Assembly (NCBI GenBank): GCA_965240325.2
Contig: OZ251229.1
Location: 2,108,001 to 2,172,000 of the forward strand
Direction of reading: 5' to 3'
Length of the DNA stretch: 64,000 nt
DNA from: Rebecca billardiae RCC1528
Lineage: Eukaryota; Haptophyta
Part shown: positions 61,462 to 64,000 of the stretch, in pieces
Layout: the number at the start of each line of letters is the position of its first letter
Position numbering within the stretch: the first letter of the stretch is position 1
Program-made: the position numbers and the translations under genes
Notes under the pieces: generated by a model
What the model saw: the letters and a program-made list of their open reading frames with translations, nothing else
What the model was told of the DNA's origin: nothing
The model's database searches: none

Positions 61462-62346
61462 TCACAGCCGAGCAACCGGCGGTCTGATCACCCATCCGCC
61501 ATCCAAGACGACCTGCGCTCCGGTGATGAACGAGCCCGCTCGAGAGGCCAAGAAGATGACGGCTCCGGCTGCGTCTGAAGGTCGACCGATCCGCCCGAGC
61601 GCCGTTCCTGCGGCGACCACATCTTCACCGGCCGATTCGATGGTGGCACGCATCATCTTGGAGGGGAATGGGCCGGGCAAGATCGTGTTGACCGTGATTG
61701 AACGACCGGGGTGCGCGAGCGCATGTGCCAGGAGGCGGCTTAAATGGAGGACCGCAGCCTTGCTCACCGCGTAGGCGTAGGTGTCGTGGGGCGGTGTGGA
61801 GATGCCCTCGATGGAGCCGACGTTGATCACGCGCGCGGGGTCGTCAGTCGTGGCGCCGCTGTAGAGGAGTGGCGCGGCCTCGCGCGTGAGCGCGAAGACG
61901 GCGTCCACGTTCAGCGCCATCACCTTGCGCCACGCGCGCATGGGGTACGATTCCAAAGGCTCCGACCAGTTCGTGCCCGAGTTGTTGATGAGCACGTCGA
62001 GCTTGCCATGGGTGTCAGCAATGGCGGCGAGGAGCGAGGTGCGATCCGCCTCCGCGGTGATGTCAGCCACGACCGCGCGGCATGTGCCGGGCCCGCGGCG
62101 CGTCAGTTCGGCCGCAAGCGCTCCCGCGTCCTTGCGGCCGCACACCCAGACGATGCAGTTGGAGGCGCACAGGCCGGCGGCAATCATCGCGCCGATGCCC
62201 GAGCCGCCGCCCGTGACGAGGCAGATCTTGCCGCGCACGTCGAAGAGCGCCGGTGCCGCAAACTCAGCCGCGGGGGGCAGGACGTAGCCGTTCGCAGCGG
62301 CGAAGGCACGATCATCGAATGCTCTCGCGCCTGGAGGAGCCGCCAT
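61462..62346 (-). CDS. Short-chain dehydrogenase/reductase (classical SDR)
   Basis: Single exon, 294 aa. Motifs of the classical NAD(P)(H)-dependent family: cofactor loop LVTGGGSGIGAMIAAG (TGxxxGxG), DVLINNSGTNW (NNxG), catalytic Ser in VGSIEGIS, YAYAVSK (YxxxK), then ILPGPFPS and a C-terminal FITGAQVVLDGGW, typical of 3-oxoacyl-ACP-reductase-like SDRs. The ~40-residue N-terminal extension (AFAAANGYVLPPAAEF) has no clear targeting signal. Substrate cannot be inferred. Head-to-head with the ALDH22-type gene with 138 bp between ATGs, so alcohol/aldehyde metabolism may be co-regulated (inference). Confidence 0.9.
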   Translation of the reverse strand: MAAPPGARAFDDRAFAAANGYVLPPAAEFAAPALFDVRGKICLVTGGGSGIGAMIAAGLCASNCIVWVCGRKDAGALAAELTRRGPGTCRAVVADITAEADRTSLLAAIADTHGKLDVLINNSGTNWSEPLESYPMRAWRKVMALNVDAVFALTREAAPLLYSGATTDDPARVINVGSIEGISTPPHDTYAYAVSKAAVLHLSRLLAHALAHPGRSITVNTILPGPFPSKMMRATIESAGEDVVAAGTALGRIGRPSDAAGAVIFLASRAGSFITGAQVVLDGGWVIRPPVARL

Positions 62347-62484
62347 CGTGCTTGGAACAAGGTGCGGCCGGACCGCCCGGACCGCAATTTTGTTTGCACG
62401 CGGCGGCAACGCCGCCGTCGTGTCGATGCGAATCTTGCGCTGATCGCCGGGCACCCTTCCGCTCGCGACGCCGCGTCTCCCAGC
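62347..62484. promoter_or_regulatory. Divergent promoter, SDR / ALDH22
   Basis: 138 bp between the ATGs. It contains GGCGGCAACGCCGCC near 62402, a perfect 6-bp-stem palindrome around CAA, and CAATTTTGTTTGC as the AT-richer patch. Inferred from gene positions. Confidence 0.5.
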
Positions 62485-64000
62485 ATGGTTGATCCGGTGA
62501 CCGTGTGCACGAGCCTCGCCGCGGCGGCGCTGATCCTCCCGGCGGCGTACTATCTCTTCATCATGATGATTGCACCAGGCGTGCCCACTATCCGCGTCGA
62601 GGTGCGCACGGGCTGCGCGCGCGCATGTCGCGCATGGCCGTCGGCTGATCGTGCTCGCGCGAGCGCGCCTGGCGCGCGCGCAGGTGACCGAGGAGGAGAC
62701 GAAGGACACTCTCGGCGATGGGTATCCAACGATCGACCCCACCACCGCGCCAAAGGGCGTGGTGAACTGCTGGGATCCGAGCACGATGAAGTCCCTCGGC
62801 ACGTTGCCCGCGATGGGCCGCGAGGAGGTGGTCGCGCGCATCGAGCGCTCGCGCCGCGCGCAGGCGACGTGGGCCAAGTCAAGCTTCGCGCAGCGGCGGC
62901 TCCTGCTGAAGACGATCCTTAAGTACATTATCGACCACCAGGACACGATTGCGCGTGTCTCCGCTCGCGACTCGGGGAAGTCGAAGGTGGACGCGGCGAT
63001 GGGAGAGATCATGGTCACGTGTGAGAAGCTCAGGTGGACGATCAACCGCGGCGAGCAGTACCTGCTGCCAGAGTCGCGCGAGTCGGGGACGCTGATGCCG
63101 CACAAGCGCGTGTGGCTGGAGTACGTGCCGGTGGGCGTGGTCGGCGCCATCGTCCCGTGGAACTACCCCTTCCACAACGTGTTCAACCCGCTGATTGCCG
63201 CGCTCTTCAGCGGCAACGGCTTTGTGGTCAAGGTGTCCGAGTACTCGTCGTGGTCGACGCGGTACTACGGGCGCATCATCGAGGAGTGCCTCAAGGCGGT
63301 GGGCGCGCCGGTCGATCTGGTGCAGATCGTCACTGGCTTCGGCGAGACCGGCCACGCCCTCGTCACCGGCGGCATCAACAAGCTCATCTTTGTCGGCTCG
63401 CCCGAGATCGGCGCCAAGGTGATGGAGTCGGCAGCCACCACGTTCCACCCGACGCCGGTGATCCTCGAGCTCGGCGGCAAGGACCCGTTCATCGTGTGCG
63501 AGGACTACAAGGTGACCGACGACCTCGTCCAGGTCGCCGTGCGCGGCGTGTACATCCACATGGGCCAGAACTGCGCCGGGCCCGAGCGCTTCTTCGTGTA
63601 CGAGTCAATCTACGACGACTTTGTCTCCCGCTGCGAGCGACTGATCAAGCAGCTCGAGCTGGGCGACCCGCTGTCGAGCTGCACGGTGGACTGCGGCGCG
63701 GTGGTGATGGGCGATCGCACCAAGGTGCGCGCCCGCCGCTGCGGCCCGCGGCGGCGTGCGGTAGCGCCGCGGAGGCGCGGCGCATGCGCGGCCGGCCTCA
63801 CCACCGCCCGCCCGCCGGACGCGCCCCCGCGCGCCTGCGCGCGCGCGCGCGCGCTGCGCAGGCGGCGATGCAGAAGCTGGTCGACGACGCGGTGCAGAAG
63901 GGCGCGCGCTGCCTCGCTGGTGGGTACATCCCGCCCAAGGACACCGCGATCGGCCGCGGCTCGTTCTACCCGCCGACGCTGCTGGTGGACGTGCCGGAGC
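62485..64000 (+). CDS. Aldehyde dehydrogenase, ALDH22 type (3' end outside window)
   Basis: Partial model: exons 62485-62601, 62684-63724 and 63862 onward (>430 aa visible). Exon 1 encodes an N-terminal membrane anchor (SLAAAALILPAAYYLFIMMI), as in plant ALDH22A1. The domain then runs WDPSTMKSLG, SSFAQRRLLLKTILKYI, EIMVTCEKLRW, GAIVPWNYPFHNVFNPL, LIFVGSPEIGAKV, the catalytic Glu in LELGGKDPF and the catalytic Cys in GQNCAGPERFFV. All introns have GTGCG donors and GCAG acceptors. ALDH22 enzymes oxidise aldehydes to acids with NAD(P); the membrane anchor suggests an endomembrane location. It diverges from the SDR gene. The end is cut by the window. Confidence 0.92.

Overview
This is a 64 kb window of nuclear DNA from a GC-rich unicellular alga with a red-type secondary plastid, most likely a haptophyte (inference). 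Three things support this: two genes for a fucoxanthin-chlorophyll a/c type light-harvesting protein with a bipartite-style leader, a LAFAP-type plastid leader on an acyltransferase, and short (82-185 bp) GC-rich introns with GTGCG donors and CGCAG acceptors. Genes are densely packed in islands. The islands are separated by gene-poor, lower-GC, repeat-bearing stretches.

Layout. 1-10.4 kb: GDSL phospholipase B-like protein (+), splicing factor SF3A1 (-), asparaginase-like protein (+), propionyl-CoA carboxylase alpha (+), A20/AN1 zinc-finger protein (+). 10.4-14.3 kb: no genes, and a repeat element (12.50-14.12). 14.3-25.4 kb: JADE/BRPF-like PHD protein (-), a TIR/HET-like signalling protein (-), a 515-bp inverted-repeat element, and an atypical two-domain E2F (+). 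26.0-28.1 kb: second, inverted copy of the 12.5 kb element, carrying exon-like coiled-coil fragments. 30.9-36.2 kb: TPR-MYND protein (-) and a KDEL-tailed SUMF2-like protein (+) diverging from a near-perfect 843-bp palindrome, then an ShK-prolyl 4-hydroxylase (-). 37.8-47.1 kb: plastid LPA acyltransferase (-), RNase P/MRP subunit RPP40-like (+), CCCH zinc-finger methyltransferase (+), an 81-aa protein (-), a duplicated AdoMet-decarboxylase-like protein (-), and a GT31 glycosyltransferase (+). 47.6-49.4 and 57.1-58.8 kb: two direct copies of a second repeat family related to the first. Between them lie an FkbM methyltransferase (+), a multispanning membrane protein (-), a NEK-like kinase (-) and a COMM-domain protein (+). 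58.8-64 kb: two protein-identical LHC genes on ~850-bp inverted arms, a (TA)n microsatellite, an SDR (-), and an ALDH22-type aldehyde dehydrogenase (+) that runs off the window end.

Main points. (1) Four elements of about 1.6-2.1 kb share a 5' ATGGC hairpin module and a 3' terminal module ending in a 7-bp-stem, 3-nt-loop hairpin followed by an AT tail. Their GC-rich centres carry exon-like coding fragments. They look like a non-autonomous, sequence-capturing element superfamily that I cannot assign to a known class. (2) Two divergent gene pairs sit on long near-perfect inverted repeats. In one, the identity stops exactly at both start codons of unrelated genes. (3) Five further head-to-head pairs have start codons only about 131-152 bp apart.

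Exon boundaries were chosen by hand from reading frame, splice-site sequence and family conservation. All functions are by family recognition; no search was run.
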